Source of the DNA: Lentisphaeraceae bacterium | Lineage (GTDB): Bacteria; Verrucomicrobiota; Kiritimatiellia; RFP12; DVOR01 | DNA length: 52,045 bases | Direction of reading: 5' to 3' | Assembly: GCA_004555175.1 (NCBI GenBank) | Contig: SFJE01000018.1 | Span: 1 to 52,045 of the forward strand | In this document: positions 23,492-33,000 of the stretch, one piece after another | How positions within the stretch are numbered: position 1 is the first letter of the stretch | Layout: each line of letters begins with the position of its first letter | Made by a program: the position numbers and the translations under genes | The notes under the pieces: generated by a model | The model's database searches: none | Told to the model about the DNA's origin: nothing | The model's input: the letters and a program-made list of their open reading frames with translations, nothing else

Positions 23492-25555
23492 ATGGACAAT
23501 ACGGCAATCGATTACGGTGCAGACGTTTTCAACGAGAGCGTGATGCGCGAATATTTGGCGAAGGACACGGTGGAGAATCTGCTCCATACCATTAATGACC
23601 ACGCGCCTTTGGATCCTTCCATCGCCAACGATGTGGCCCATGCGATGAAGCAGTGGGCGATGGCGCGCGGGGCGACGCACTTTACGCACTGGTTTCAGCC
23701 GTTGACGGGCAGCACCGCCGAGAAGCACGATGCCTTCTTTGAGCCGACGGGGGTGGGCAAGACGATTGCGCGCTTCTCGGGTAAGAACTTGATTATGGGC
23801 GAGCCGGATGCGTCGAGCTTCCCCTCGGGCGGGCTGCGTTGCACCTTCGAGGCGCGCGGCTACACGGCCTGGGATGTGACGAGCCCGGCCTTCATCAAGC
23901 GCCACGCCAATGGCGCCACGCTCTGCATTCCCACCGTCTTCTGCTCCTATACCGGCGAGGTGCTCGACAAGAAGACCCCGCTCCTGCGCTCGATGCAGGC
24001 GATGGATAAGGCGGTGCAGAAGCTGATGGCCTGCTTCGGCGAGACCGGCGGCCATGCGGTCTGCACGCTTGGCCCGGAGCAGGAGTACTTCCTGATTGAC
24101 AAGAAGTTCTACCTTGAGCGGCCGGACCTCATCCAGTGCGGGCGGACGCTCTTCGGCGCTCCGCCGGCGCGCCACCAGCAGCTGGAGGATCACTACTTTG
24201 GCTCCATCAAGCCGCGGATTATCGCCTTTATGGAGGACGTGGAGCAGGAGCTTTGGCGCCTGGGCATCCCGGCCAAGACCCGCCACAACGAGGTGGCCCC
24301 CGCGCAGTTCGAGCTCGCGCCGATGTTCGAGGAGCTGAACCTGGCCGTGGACCACAATATGCTGACGATGGAGGTGCTGCGCAATGTGGCCGAGCGTCAC
24401 GGGTTGGTCTGCCTGCTGCACGAGAAGCCCTTTGCCGGCGTGAACGGATCGGGCAAGCACAACAACTGGTCGGTGGCTTACAACGGCAAGAACCTGCTCG
24501 ACCCCGGGACCAATCCGCAGGAGAACGCGATCTTCCTGGCGGTGCTCGCTTCAGTCATCCGCGCGATTGACCTGCACGCCGACATTCTGCGCTCGGCCAC
24601 CGCCGGCGCGGGCAACGATCACCGTCTGGGCGCGAACGAGGCGCCGCCCTCGATTATCTCGATCTTCCTGGGCGCGGAGTTGACCTCGGTGATTGAACGC
24701 ATTGAGAAGGGGGCTTCGGCTAAGAGCGGCAAGGCGCAGGCGATGCGCATCGGCGTGGATACGCTGCCGACCATCTCGCGCGATACGACCGACCGCAACC
24801 GCACCTCGCCCTTCGCCTTCACCGGCAACAAGTTTGAGTTCCGTGCGCCGGGCTCGAGCCAGAACTGCGCGGGCATCTGCATGGTGCTCAACACCATCGT
24901 GGCCGAGTCGGTCTCCGAGATTGCCGATGCGATTGCCAAGCTGCCCAAGGCCAAGTTCAACGAGGGGCTGCAGAAGATTATCCAGGCGATTATCAAGGAC
25001 CACAAGCGCGTCATCTTCAATGGCGATGGCTACTCCGAAGCGTGGGTGGCCGAAGCCGAGAAGCGCGGTCTGCCCAACCTGCGCACCACGCCCGATGCGC
25101 TCAAGCCGATGCTCGATAAGCGCAACCTCGAGCTCTTCTCCAAGCAGGGCGTGCTGATGCCCACGGAGATGGAGAGCCGCTACGACGTCTTTATGGAGGA
25201 GTACACGCGCAAGGTCGTCATCGAAGGGCGTGTGGCCCTCGAGATGGCCCGCAGCATGATCGAGCCCTCGGCCACCGCCGAGTTCGGGGCGGTCTGCAAG
25301 GCCGTGGCCGAGGCGAAGGCCGCCGGGGTCAAGCACGGCATCAAAGGCGTGAGCGATGTGGCCGAAACCCTCGGCAAGGGACTCGATGAGGTGCATATCC
25401 AGTGCGCGGCCCTCGAAAAGGCCCTGACCAAGAAGCCGGCGGACATCCTCGATGCGATGGGCAAGCTGCGCAAGGCGGTCGACAAACTCGAGGAGGATGT
25501 CGACGATGCCCGCTGGCCGCTGCCGAAGTATCGGGATATGCTGTTTGTCTATTGA
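23492..25555 (+). CDS. glnN: Glutamine synthetase type III
   Basis: 687 residues from the ATG at 23492, chosen because GGAG lies 7 nt upstream; the open frame extends back through the promoter. Length and motifs fit GSIII: THWFQPLTGSTAEKHDAFF, SSFPSGGLRCTFEARGYTAWD, GPEQEYFLID, KTRHNEVAPAQFELAP, NGSGKHNNWS, RLGANEAPPSIIS and NRTSPFAFTGNKFEFRAPGSS. It condenses ammonia with glutamate to glutamine using ATP. It heads an operon of glutamine-consuming enzymes and has a perfect sigma-54 promoter, so nitrogen control is likely. GSIII is typical of Bacteroidetes, cyanobacteria and gut anaerobes. Confidence 0.97.
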   Translation: MDNTAIDYGADVFNESVMREYLAKDTVENLLHTINDHAPLDPSIANDVAHAMKQWAMARGATHFTHWFQPLTGSTAEKHDAFFEPTGVGKTIARFSGKNLIMGEPDASSFPSGGLRCTFEARGYTAWDVTSPAFIKRHANGATLCIPTVFCSYTGEVLDKKTPLLRSMQAMDKAVQKLMACFGETGGHAVCTLGPEQEYFLIDKKFYLERPDLIQCGRTLFGAPPARHQQLEDHYFGSIKPRIIAFMEDVEQELWRLGIPAKTRHNEVAPAQFELAPMFEELNLAVDHNMLTMEVLRNVAERHGLVCLLHEKPFAGVNGSGKHNNWSVAYNGKNLLDPGTNPQENAIFLAVLASVIRAIDLHADILRSATAGAGNDHRLGANEAPPSIISIFLGAELTSVIERIEKGASAKSGKAQAMRIGVDTLPTISRDTTDRNRTSPFAFTGNKFEFRAPGSSQNCAGICMVLNTIVAESVSEIADAIAKLPKAKFNEGLQKIIQAIIKDHKRVIFNGDGYSEAWVAEAEKRGLPNLRTTPDALKPMLDKRNLELFSKQGVLMPTEMESRYDVFMEEYTRKVVIEGRVALEMARSMIEPSATAEFGAVCKAVAEAKAAGVKHGIKGVSDVAETLGKGLDEVHIQCAALEKALTKKPADILDAMGKLRKAVDKLEEDVDDARWPLPKYRDMLFVY

Positions 25556-25564
25556 GCCGCTGAA

Positions 25565-25588
25565 GGCGAACGGTGAACAGCGAACGAG
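25565..25588 (+). repeat. Heptamer array in the ribosome-binding region of purF
   Basis: Units GGCGAAC, GGTGAAC and AGCGAAC plus GAG occupy most of the 34-bp glnN-purF gap and end one base before the purF ATG. They displace any normal Shine-Dalgarno site. Confidence 0.6.
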
Positions 25589-25589
25589 T

Positions 25590-27326
25590 ATGAGCGATAG
25601 CATCAAGCACGAATGTGGGGTGGCGCTCTTGCGGTTGCGCAAGGACGCTGCTTATTATGAGCGGAAGTACGAGACGCGCTCGTACGGCTTCCAGAAGGTT
25701 GCGCTGATGCTTGAGAAGCAGCACAACCGCGGGCAGGATGGGGCGGGGATTGCCTCGCTCCATCTGCTGCCGGAACAGGGGCGGCCGTGTTATGACTTGG
25801 AGAAGTCGTGCGCGCAGTTGCCGTTGGCGGACTTGCTCACACGCTGCAGCAAGCGGTTGGAAGAAGACCCCCTCGCCTTTCGCGGGGAGGTCTTTTTGGG
25901 TCATCTGCGCTATGCCACCTTTGGGCGGCACGAGCTCTCGGCCTGCCACCCCTTTGTGCGCGAGAGTGCCTTTCTCGATCGCCTGCTCATCCTGGCGGGG
26001 AACTTCAACCTCACCGACACGCACGAGCTCTCCGAGGCGCTGGCCGCCGGCGGGCACCACCTCTCGAGCAAGGCCGATGGGGCGGTGATTCTGCAGTGCA
26101 TCGCCCACGCCTTGGAGCACGAGCGCTCGCTCTACGGCAGCTTCCGGGGGCTCAAGCCCATCCTGCGCAACGCTGCCGAGAAGTTCGATGGCGCCTTTGT
26201 GCTCTGCGGCATCCTTGGCGATGGTTCGGCCTTTGCGCTGCGCGATGCCAATGGCATCCGCCCGGCCTACTACTACTTCGATGACGAGGTGGCCGTGGTG
26301 GCCAGCGAGCGCCCGGCCATTCAGGCGGCCTTCAACTGCGCCACTGGCGAAGTGCGCGAGCTGCCACCCGGCAAGGCGCTCATCATCCACCCCGATGGCG
26401 AGGTGGAGTTGATTGACTGCCTGGACCCCAAGCCGCGGCGGGCGTGCGTCTTCGAGCGCATCTACTTTTCGCGCGCCAACGATGCCGAGATCCACGCCGA
26501 GCGCAAGCACCTGGGCCACGCCCTCGTCCCCCAACTCGTCCGCGCGCTCCACGGCGACCTGGAGAACGCCTTTGTCAGCTACATCCCCAACTCCGCGCAA
26601 GTCTGCTTCCACGGCCTGCTAGAGGCGCTGCTCTCGGTGGCGCTGCACGATGGCCACACCGTCCGCTTTGGCCAAGTGGCGGTGAAGGACGCGAAGTTCC
26701 GCACCTTCATCTCCGACGTGCAGGCCCGCAAGGAGCTGGCGATGCATGTCTACGACGTCACCTACGGCCTGGTCCGCCCCGGCTCGGATACGCTCATTGT
26801 GCTCGACGACTCCATCGTCCGCGGGAACACGATGCGCCGGGCCATCCTGCCAATCCTCGACCGCCTAGGCCCCAAGAAGATTATCGTGGCCTCCTCGGCC
26901 CCGCCTATTCTCTATCCCGATTGCTACGGCATCGATATGGCCACCTTGAATGAGCTCGTGGCCTTCAACGCCCTCATCCTCTGCCTCAAGGAGATTGGCC
27001 GCGAGGCCGCGCTCTCCGAGGCCTACGAGAGCGCCAAGCACCAGCTCACCCTCCCGCCCGAGCGCCAGCACAACGTCCTGAGCACCCTCTACAACCTCGT
27101 CCCTCTGGCCGACCTGATTGACGCCATCACCCGCCTGCTCACCCCCGAGGGGCTGCGCGCCGAAGTGCAGGTGGTCTTCCAGACCATCGATGACCTCCAC
27201 CGCTGCTGCCCGAACCACTTGGGCGACTGGTACTTCACTGGCGACTATCCCACCCCCGGCGGCAACCAGGTGGTCAATCGCGCCCTGGTGAACTATATGG
27301 AAAACCGTAATGAACGCGCTTATTGA
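25590..27326 (+). CDS. purF: Amidophosphoribosyltransferase family protein (Bacteroidetes-type PurF)
   Basis: 578 residues from the ATG at 25590; the open frame reads back into glnN. The N-terminal class II amidotransferase nucleophile is the Cys in KHECGVALL, followed by QHNRGQDGAGIAS and GHLRYATFG. The C-terminal PRPP-binding motif is TLIVLDDSIVRGNTMRR. It would transfer glutamine amide nitrogen to PRPP, the first step of purine synthesis. The opening (LRLRKDAAYYERKY... LMLEKQHNRGQDGAG) fits the long branch I recall from Bacteroidetes glutamine clusters rather than the E. coli type, so the exact reaction is slightly uncertain. carA starts 17 nt before its end. Confidence 0.85.
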   Translation: MSDSIKHECGVALLRLRKDAAYYERKYETRSYGFQKVALMLEKQHNRGQDGAGIASLHLLPEQGRPCYDLEKSCAQLPLADLLTRCSKRLEEDPLAFRGEVFLGHLRYATFGRHELSACHPFVRESAFLDRLLILAGNFNLTDTHELSEALAAGGHHLSSKADGAVILQCIAHALEHERSLYGSFRGLKPILRNAAEKFDGAFVLCGILGDGSAFALRDANGIRPAYYYFDDEVAVVASERPAIQAAFNCATGEVRELPPGKALIIHPDGEVELIDCLDPKPRRACVFERIYFSRANDAEIHAERKHLGHALVPQLVRALHGDLENAFVSYIPNSAQVCFHGLLEALLSVALHDGHTVRFGQVAVKDAKFRTFISDVQARKELAMHVYDVTYGLVRPGSDTLIVLDDSIVRGNTMRRAILPILDRLGPKKIIVASSAPPILYPDCYGIDMATLNELVAFNALILCLKEIGREAALSEAYESAKHQLTLPPERQHNVLSTLYNLVPLADLIDAITRLLTPEGLRAEVQVVFQTIDDLHRCCPNHLGDWYFTGDYPTPGGNQVVNRALVNYMENRNERAY

Positions 27327-28440
27327 GACTCTTCGCACCCAGTGGGCGGCCGAACGCGCCCGCGCCGCCTTCCTTGCCCTGGCCGATGGCGCCGTCTTCC
27401 ACGGCGTGGCCTTTGGCGCGCAGACCGACGCGTTGGGCGAGGCCGTCTTTAACACCGGCATGTCCGGCTACCAGGAGATCCTCACCGACCCCTCCTACGC
27501 CGGGCAGTTCGTCGTCCTCACCGCCCCGGAAGTGGGTAACTACGGCTGCAATAGCACCGATGCCGAGAGCCGCGCCCTCTTCCTGAGCGGCCTCATCGTC
27601 ACCAACCGCAACGCACCCAGCAACTTCCGCTCCGAAGAGAGCCTGGAAGCTTACCTCCGGCGCGCCGGGCGGCCGGGGCTCTACGGCGTGGACACCCGTG
27701 CCCTGACGCTCCACCTGCGTGACCACGGCGCCCAGAAGGCCTACCTCCACGTCTCCCCCGAGCCGATGCGCGAAGCCGAGGCCATTGCCAAGGCGCAGGC
27801 GTGGGAGGGGCTCGATGGGCAGGACTACGCCGCGCGCGTTACCGCCCCCGAGGCCTACGTGTGGAATGAAAAGGGGCGCTTCGCGGTGACGGTCTATGAC
27901 TTTGGCGTGAAGCGCAACATCCTGCGGTGCCTGGCCGAGGCTGGCTGCCGCGTCACGGTGGTGCCGGCCAAGACCCCGGCCGAGGAGGTGCTCGCCGGCA
28001 AGCCCGATGGCGTCTTCCTCTCCAATGGCCCGGCCGATCCCTCGGCCGTCACCTACGCGCAAGAGAATGTGCGCAAGCTCCTGGCGGCGAAGGTGCCGCT
28101 GATGGGCATTTGCCTGGGTCACCAGCTACTAGGGCTGGCGTGCGGGGCCACCTGTTCGCGCCTGCCCTTCGGCCACCACGGCTGCAACCACCCGGTCAAG
28201 AACCTGCTCGATGGCACCGTGGCCATCACCAGCCAGAACCACAACTACGCCCTCTCCAACCTGCCCGACTGCCTGGAGCTCACGCACGTCAACCTCAATG
28301 ACGGCACTGTCGAGGGCATTCGCCACCGCACGCTTCCGGCGTGCTCGGTCCAGTTTCACCCCGAAGCCGCCCCGGGTCCCACCGAGACTCGGGCCTGGTT
28401 CAAAACCTTCCTCTCTCTGATGGAGCAGAACGCACAATGA
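27310..28440 (+). CDS. carA: Carbamoyl-phosphate synthase small subunit
   Basis: 376 residues. N-terminal CarA domain (GEAVFNTGMSGYQEILTDPSYAGQ, GVDTRALTLHLRDHGAQKAYL), then a class I glutamine amidotransferase domain with nucleophile Cys in MGICLGHQLLGLACG, the FGHHGCNHPV motif, and catalytic His/Glu in QFHPEAAPGP. It hydrolyses glutamine and channels ammonia to CarB for pyrimidines and arginine. It overlaps the purF end by 17 nt and the pyrG start by 4 nt (ATGA). Normal length. Confidence 0.96.
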   Translation: MNALIETLRTQWAAERARAAFLALADGAVFHGVAFGAQTDALGEAVFNTGMSGYQEILTDPSYAGQFVVLTAPEVGNYGCNSTDAESRALFLSGLIVTNRNAPSNFRSEESLEAYLRRAGRPGLYGVDTRALTLHLRDHGAQKAYLHVSPEPMREAEAIAKAQAWEGLDGQDYAARVTAPEAYVWNEKGRFAVTVYDFGVKRNILRCLAEAGCRVTVVPAKTPAEEVLAGKPDGVFLSNGPADPSAVTYAQENVRKLLAAKVPLMGICLGHQLLGLACGATCSRLPFGHHGCNHPVKNLLDGTVAITSQNHNYALSNLPDCLELTHVNLNDGTVEGIRHRTLPACSVQFHPEAAPGPTETRAWFKTFLSLMEQNAQ

Positions 28441-30047
28441 GCACCAAGCATATCTTCGTCACCGGCGGCGTGGTCAGCAGTCTGGGCAAGGGCATCACCG
28501 CGGCCGCCCTCGCCTTCCTCCTGCGTCAGCGCGGCTACCGCGTGGCCATGCAGAAGCTCGACCCCTACCTCAACGTCGACCCCGGCACGATGAGCCCCTA
28601 CCAGCACGGCGAGGTCTTCGTCACCGACGATGGCGCCGAGACGGACCTCGACCTGGGTCATTACGAGCGCATTGCCGGGGTCACCTGCTCCAAGGCCTCG
28701 AACTACACCAGCGGCAAGATCTACGGCGCGGTCATCGCGCGCGAGCGGGCCGGTGGCTACCTCGGCGGCACCGTCCAGGTCATCCCGCATATTACCGACG
28801 AGATTAAGCGCGCGATGCGTGCCCTCCACGGCCCCGAGGTGGATATCGCCATCACCGAGATTGGCGGCACCGCCGGCGACATCGAGAGCCTCCCCTTCCT
28901 GGAGGCCGCGCGCCAGTTCCGCCTGGAGTGCCCGCCCGGCGATGCGCTCTTCATCCACCTGACCTACGTGCCCTACCTCAAGGCCGCCAAGGAGCTCAAG
29001 ACCAAGCCCTCGCAGCAGTCGGTGGGCGTGCTGCGCAACATCGGCATTCAGCCCGACCTCTTGGTCTGCCGCGCCGAGAAGCGCCTGGAGCCCGAGCACC
29101 TCAAGAAGCTGGCCATCTTCTGCAACGTCCCCGAGCAGTGCGTGATCGAGGAACTCGACGTGCGCCACTCCATCTACGAAGTGCCCATCAAGCTCACCCA
29201 GCACCACTTCGACGAGGAGGTCCTGCGCGGGCTGCGCCTGGAGCCTAAGCCGCTCAACCTGCGCGACTACCGCCACTGGCTGGCCACCATCCTCCGCCCG
29301 ACGCGCGAGGTGACCATCGCCGTGGTCGGCAAGTACATCCGCCATCAGGACGCCTACAAGAGCATCTACGAATCGCTCTCGCACGCGGCGATGGCCCACA
29401 ACGCCAAGCTCAAGGTCCTGCGCGTGGAATCCGAGGAGCTCGAAAGCGGCGCGGCCGCCGAGCGCCTGGCCAAGGCCGATGGCGTGCTCGTGCCCGGCGG
29501 CTTTGGTCGGCGCGGGCTGCTGGGCAAGTTCAAGGCCGTGGAGTACGCGCGCACCACCGCCACGCCCTTCCTGGGCATCTGCCTGGGGATGCAGTGCGCG
29601 GTCATCGAGTTCGCGCGCGATGTCGTGGGCTGGGCCGATGCCGACAGCGCCGAGTTTGCCGACACCCGCCACCCGGTCATCGCCCTGATGGAGGAGCAAA
29701 AGCGCATCAAGGAGCTGGGCGGGACGATGCGCCTGGGCGCCTACGATTGCACCCTCGCCCCCGGCTCGCGCGCCGCTGCGCTCTATGGCTCGGAACACAT
29801 CTCCGAGCGCCACCGCCACCGTTACGAGTTCAACCCCGAGTTCCGCGCCGAACTTGAAGGCGCCGGGCTCTCCATCGCCGGCACCAACCCGCAGACCGGC
29901 CTGGTGGAGGTGGTCGAGCTCCCCAACCACCCCTTCTTCGTGGGCTGCCAGTTCCACCCCGAGTTCAAGAGCCGCCCGCGCGCTCCCCATCCGCTCTTTG
30001 CCGGCTTCGTTGCCGCCGCCCTTGCGCGTCACGAACAGCAGGCCTAA
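28437..30047 (+). CDS. pyrG: CTP synthase
   Basis: 536 residues from the ATG at 28437, which overlaps the carA stop. Synthase domain: HIFVTGGVVSSLGKGITAAAL, KLDPYLNVDPGTMSPYQHGEVFVTDDG, DLGHYER. Glutaminase domain: VLVPGGFGRRG, Cys in PFLGICLGMQCAVIEF, and QFHPEFKSRP. It makes CTP from UTP, ATP and glutamine. The other carbamoyl-phosphate subunit, carB, follows 10 bp later, so pyrG interrupts carA-carB. Confidence 0.97.
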   Translation: MSTKHIFVTGGVVSSLGKGITAAALAFLLRQRGYRVAMQKLDPYLNVDPGTMSPYQHGEVFVTDDGAETDLDLGHYERIAGVTCSKASNYTSGKIYGAVIARERAGGYLGGTVQVIPHITDEIKRAMRALHGPEVDIAITEIGGTAGDIESLPFLEAARQFRLECPPGDALFIHLTYVPYLKAAKELKTKPSQQSVGVLRNIGIQPDLLVCRAEKRLEPEHLKKLAIFCNVPEQCVIEELDVRHSIYEVPIKLTQHHFDEEVLRGLRLEPKPLNLRDYRHWLATILRPTREVTIAVVGKYIRHQDAYKSIYESLSHAAMAHNAKLKVLRVESEELESGAAAERLAKADGVLVPGGFGRRGLLGKFKAVEYARTTATPFLGICLGMQCAVIEFARDVVGWADADSAEFADTRHPVIALMEEQKRIKELGGTMRLGAYDCTLAPGSRAAALYGSEHISERHRHRYEFNPEFRAELEGAGLSIAGTNPQTGLVEVVELPNHPFFVGCQFHPEFKSRPRAPHPLFAGFVAAALARHEQQA

Positions 30048-30057
30048 GGAAACCACT

Positions 30058-33000
30058 ATGCCCAAGCGCACCGACATCCGGAAGATTCTCCTCATTGGTT
30101 CGGGCCCCATCGTCATCGGCCAGGGGTGCGAGTTCGACTACTCCGGCACGCAAGCCTGCAAGGCCCTGCGCGCCAATGGCTACGAGGTCGTGCTCGTCAA
30201 CTCCAACCCGGCCACCATTATGACCGACCCGGCCACCGCCGAGCGCACCTACGTCGAGCCCATGCCCCCCGAGAGCCTCGAGGCCATCATCGCCCGCGAG
30301 CGTCCCCAGGCCCTCCTGCCCACCCTCGGCGGCCAGACCGCCCTCAACCTCTCGATGGAGCTCTACCGCCGCGGCATCCTCGGCAAGTATGGCGTGGAGA
30401 TGATTGGCGCCAACGCCGCGAGCATCGACCGCGCCGAGGACCGCCAGAAGTTCAAGGAGGCGATGCTTGCCATCGGCCTCGACGTCCCGCGCTCAGGCTC
30501 GGCCCACACGATGGACGAGGCGCGCGCCATCGCCGGCACCATCGGCACCTGGCCGCTCATCATCCGCCCGGGCTTCACCCTCGGCGGCACCGGCGGGGGC
30601 ATCGCCAACAACGCCGAGGAGTTCGAGCGCATCGCCCGCGGTGGCCTCGACGCCTCCCCCACCTCCGAAATCCTCATCGAGGAGTCGCTCCTGGGCTGGA
30701 AGGAGTACGAGATGGAGGTCGTCTGCGACCGCAAGGGCAACGCCGTCATCGTCTGCTCCATCGAGAACCTTGACCCCATGGGCGTGCACACCGGCGACTC
30801 CATCACCGTGGCCCCCATCCAGACCCTCACCGACGCCGAATACCAGGCCATGCGCACCGACTCCTTCGCCGTGATGCGCGCCATCGGCATCGCCACCGGC
30901 GGCTCCAACGTCCAGTGGGCCGTCAACCCCAAGACCGGCCGGCGCATCATCATCGAGATGAACCCCCGCGTCTCACGCTCCTCGGCCCTCGCCTCCAAGG
31001 CCACCGGCTTCCCCATCGCCAAAATCGCCGCCCTCCTCGCCGTCGGCTTCACCCTCGACGAACTGAAGAACGACATCACCGGCACCACTCCCGCCTCCTT
31101 CGAGCCCGCCCTCGACTATATCGTCGTCAAGGCCCCCCGCTTCACCTTCGAGAAGTTCCACGGCACCTCCGACACCCTCGGCACCCAGATGAAGTCTGTG
31201 GGCGAAGCGATGGCCATCGGCCGCACCTTCAAGGAGGCCTTCCAGAAGGCCCTGCGCTCCCTCGAAATCGGCCGCTTCGGCTTCGGCGCCGATGGTAAGG
31301 ACGCCCCCTCCGAGGCCTTGGACGACCAGGCCCTCGCCGCAGCCGTCGCCCGCCCCACCGCCGAGCGCATCTTCCACCTCCACGAAGCCCTCCGCCGCGG
31401 CTGGACCGTCGACCGCCTCTACGCCCTCACGGCCATCGACCCCTACTTCCTGCGCCACCTCCAGGAGCTTGCACTCTTTGAGGACGAGATTGCCGCTCTC
31501 GGCTCGGTCTCCGCCCTCGCCACGCACCCCGAGCTCCTGCGCCAGGCCAAGGCCTTTGGCTTCTCCGATCGCCAAATCGCTACCCTTCTTGATAGCACCG
31601 AGGCCGCCGTCACCTCCGCTCGCCGCGCCCTCGCCATCACCCCCACCTACGGCCTGGTGGATACCTGCGCCGGCGAATTCGCTGCCCAAACGCCTTACTA
31701 TTATGGAACGTACGGATTAGTCGACAGTCGACAGTCGACAGTCAACAGGGCTGGCGCCGAGAAAGCAGCGGCCACTCACGGTGGCGAAAGCCTGTCCGTC
31801 GCGGAACGCGAACTGTCCACTGTCGACTGTTCTCTGTCGACTCGGTCGGGCGCGGCGCGCCCGGCCGTCCTCATCATCGGTGGCGGGCCCAACCGGATTG
31901 GCCAGGGCATTGAGTTCGACTACTGCTGCTGCCAGGCCGCCTACGCCCTGCGCGAGGCCGGCTACCGCGTGGTAATGGCCAACTCCAATCCCGAGACCGT
32001 CTCCACCGACTACGACACCTCCGACGCCCTCTACTTCGAGCCTCTCACCCTCGAGGACCTCGTTCAGGTCTACGAGCGCGAGCACTGCATCGGCGCCATC
32101 GTCCAGTTTGGCGGTCAGACGCCCCTCAACCTCGCCCAGGGCCTCAAGGCCGCCGGCGTCCACATCCTCGGCACCAGCCCCGACGACATCGACCTCGCCG
32201 AAGACCGCGATGCCTTCAAGCGCCTAGCCGAGCGCATCGGCATCCGCCAGCCCGAGAGCGGCATCGCCCACTCGGTGGAGGACGCGCTGGAGATCGCCTC
32301 GCGCATCGGCTACCCGGTCCTCGTGCGCCCCTCCTTCGTCCTCGGCGGCCGCGGGATGGTCATCGTCCACCGCGAGGAGGACCTCGCCGAACTCGCCCGC
32401 CAGGCCGTCGCCATCGCCGAGGGCAAGCCCATCCTCATCGACCGCTTCCTCGAGAACGCCATCGAACTGGATGTCGACTCCGTCTCCGACGGCCAAGGCA
32501 CCACCCTCATCGGCGCGATCCTCGAGCACGTGGAGCCCGCCGGCGTCCATTCGGGCGATGCGGCCTGCGTCACCCCGCCCATCTCCCTCTCGCCGAGCGT
32601 CCTCGAGCGCATCCGCGGCTACGCCCGCGCCTTCGCCGATGGCCTGCATGTCTGCGGCCTGATGAACCTGCAGATTGCCGTCAAGGGCGAAGAGATCTAC
32701 ATGATCGAGGTCAACCCCCGCGGCTCGCGCACCGTCCCCTTCGTCAGCAAGGCCATCGGCGTCTCCCTCGCGGCCGTCGCCTCCCGCGTGATGCTCGGCC
32801 AAAGCCTCGCCCAAGCTGGCTTCACCCACGAAGTCTCGCTCCCTTATTACGCGGCCAAGGAGGCCGTCTTCCCCTTCGCCCGCTTTCCCGGCGCCACCAT
32901 CGCCCTCAGCCCCGAGATGAAGTCCACCGGCGAAGTGATGGGCCTGGCGGACACCTATGGCCTGGCGTACCTCAAGAGCCAATCCGCCGCCGGCACCCAC

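Noticed and set aside
28356..30116. 586-codon minus-strand frame
   Set aside because: Exactly antisense to pyrG, low-complexity Gly/Ala/Glu composition.
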